From UBA7702 sp051866595 (lineage in GTDB: Bacteria > Bacillota > Dehalobacteriia > UBA7702), in the NCBI GenBank assembly GCA_051866595.1, contig JBJDXI010000173.1, positions 1 through 6,055 on the forward strand: a stretch of DNA of 6,055 nt, in the 5' to 3' direction. Below are positions 5,541 to 6,055 of the stretch, piece after piece; position 1 is the stretch's first letter, and each line of letters starts with the position of its first letter. Below the pieces are notes generated by a model. The model saw only the letters and a program-made list of their open reading frames with translations, searched no databases and was not told the DNA's origin. The translations under genes and the position numbers were made by a program.

Positions 5541-5650
5541 GTGAAGGGTGCTTTCCCATTGTTTATTCCCGAAACTTCCTTTCCGGCGGAAAATCCGCCG
5601 GAAAAGAAAGGTTGAGACCGGGTCACGAAGGGGAAACACCCTCATTTTTT
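5541..5650. terminator. Composite nested hairpin, probable bidirectional terminator or structured RNA
   Basis: Three nested pairings share one axis. Outer: AGGGTG-C-TTTCCC (5545-5557) pairs with GGGAAACACCCT (5631-5642), 12 bp with one bulged C. Middle: CCCG (5568-5571) pairs with CGGG (5619-5622). Inner: TTTCCGGCGGA (5580-5590) pairs with TCCGCCGGAAA (5594-5604), 11 bp with an AAA loop. On the plus strand the outer stem is followed by CATTTTTT (to 5650); on the minus strand by CACTTTTATG. It can thus end both the lipoprotein gene and the convergent serA. It is far larger than a normal terminator. Confidence 0.6.
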
Positions 5651-5654
5651 AACA

Positions 5655-6055
5655 TCAGGCATTGTAAAGTTTCACGAATTTGGCAAGTTTAATCCCGTCA
5701 ATATCCACGAATTTCTGCAATTCATTATCCTTCAGTTCACGGTCGATGGAAAGAATAATCATGGCATTGCCTTCATTATCCGGGGCGCACTGCATGGCGC
5801 CAATGTTCAAACCGAGGGTGCCGGCGACGGCGCCGACTTCACCGATGCGGCCAGGTTTGTCTTCATTGATGATAAACACCATGTTCGCCGTGGGTTTGAT
5901 ATCGAAGAAATAATGATCGATGCGGTTGATGCGGACTTCGTTTTCACCGGTGACCATCCCGGCGAAGGTATGAGAAACACCGTTACCGGCAATCTTCACT
6001 TTGATCAGGTTATTGAAGCGGATTTCGCCTTCGTTTTCCGCGGTGGAAACGGCAA
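5655..6055 (-). CDS. serA: D-3-phosphoglycerate dehydrogenase, C-terminal part (5' end outside window)
   Basis: The frame is open to the right edge; only the last 132 residues are visible, so the NAD-binding and catalytic domains lie outside. What is seen is the regulatory end: the tail of the intervening ASB domain (ENEGEIRFNNLIKVKIAG, then VSHTFAGMV and VRINRIDHYFFDIKP), followed by an ACT domain (MVFIINEDKPGRIGEVGAVAGTLGLNIGAMQ and AMIILSID, in segments), ending KFVKLYNA. This is the arrangement of long-type SerA, which oxidises 3-phosphoglycerate to 3-phosphohydroxypyruvate, the first step of serine synthesis, with the ACT domain as the usual serine-binding site. A GTG at 5999 is an internal Val codon, not a start. 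Convergent with the lipoprotein gene across the composite hairpin. Confidence 0.88.
   Translation of the reverse strand, partial: AVSTAENEGEIRFNNLIKVKIAGNGVSHTFAGMVTGENEVRINRIDHYFFDIKPTANMVFIINEDKPGRIGEVGAVAGTLGLNIGAMQCAPDNEGNAMIILSIDRELKDNELQKFVDIDGIKLAKFVKLYNA

Noticed and set aside
5541..5650. The composite hairpin as a T-box, SRP RNA, known riboswitch or MITE
   Set aside because: It lacks the T-box sequence, the SRP tetraloop motif and recognisable riboswitch cores. No target-site duplication flanks it, and it sits downstream of both genes, where a riboswitch would not act.

Overview
The window is about 6 kb of ordinary-looking bacterial chromosome with mid-range G+C. It has short gene spacing, AGGAGG-type ribosome binding sites and several intrinsic terminators. 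The gene set suggests an anaerobic member of the Bacillota, possibly a Negativicute or Clostridium relative: a two-gene SufC-SufB pair without SufD, SufS or SufU next to it, a divergent thymidylate synthase, and a tRNA-Leu with encoded CCA. That assignment is an inference from gene content; no 16S rRNA gene or other marker is present.

Layout from left to right. (1) The 3' part of a divergent thymidylate-synthase-family gene (+, entering from the left edge), closed by an A/T-rich terminator hairpin. (2) A tRNA-Leu(UAA) gene on the minus strand with its own promoter and terminator. (3) lysA-like diaminopimelate decarboxylase (+), divergent from the tRNA, with a good promoter. (4) After a short gap holding a perfect 15-bp palindrome and a likely extended -10 promoter, sufC and sufB (+). 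They overlap by one base (TGATG) and end at a strong terminator. (5) An isochorismatase/nicotinamidase-family cysteine hydrolase (-), convergent with sufB, with a second hairpin serving as its terminator. (6) A small lipoprotein gene (+), divergent from the hydrolase. (7) A roughly 100-nt composite hairpin between the lipoprotein gene and the convergent (8) 3' end of serA (D-3-phosphoglycerate dehydrogenase, -), which runs off the right edge.

The genes are mostly independent housekeeping units: dTMP synthesis, lysine synthesis, serine synthesis, Fe-S cluster assembly and tRNA. The only clear operon is sufCB, whose products should form one ATP-driven Fe-S scaffold complex. No mobile element, CRISPR array or phage gene is visible. 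The points most worth a second look are the minimal SufCB pair with its Cys-rich SufC tail, the divergent active-site motifs of the ThyA-like and LysA-like enzymes, the palindrome in front of sufC, and the long nested inverted repeat between the lipoprotein gene and serA.
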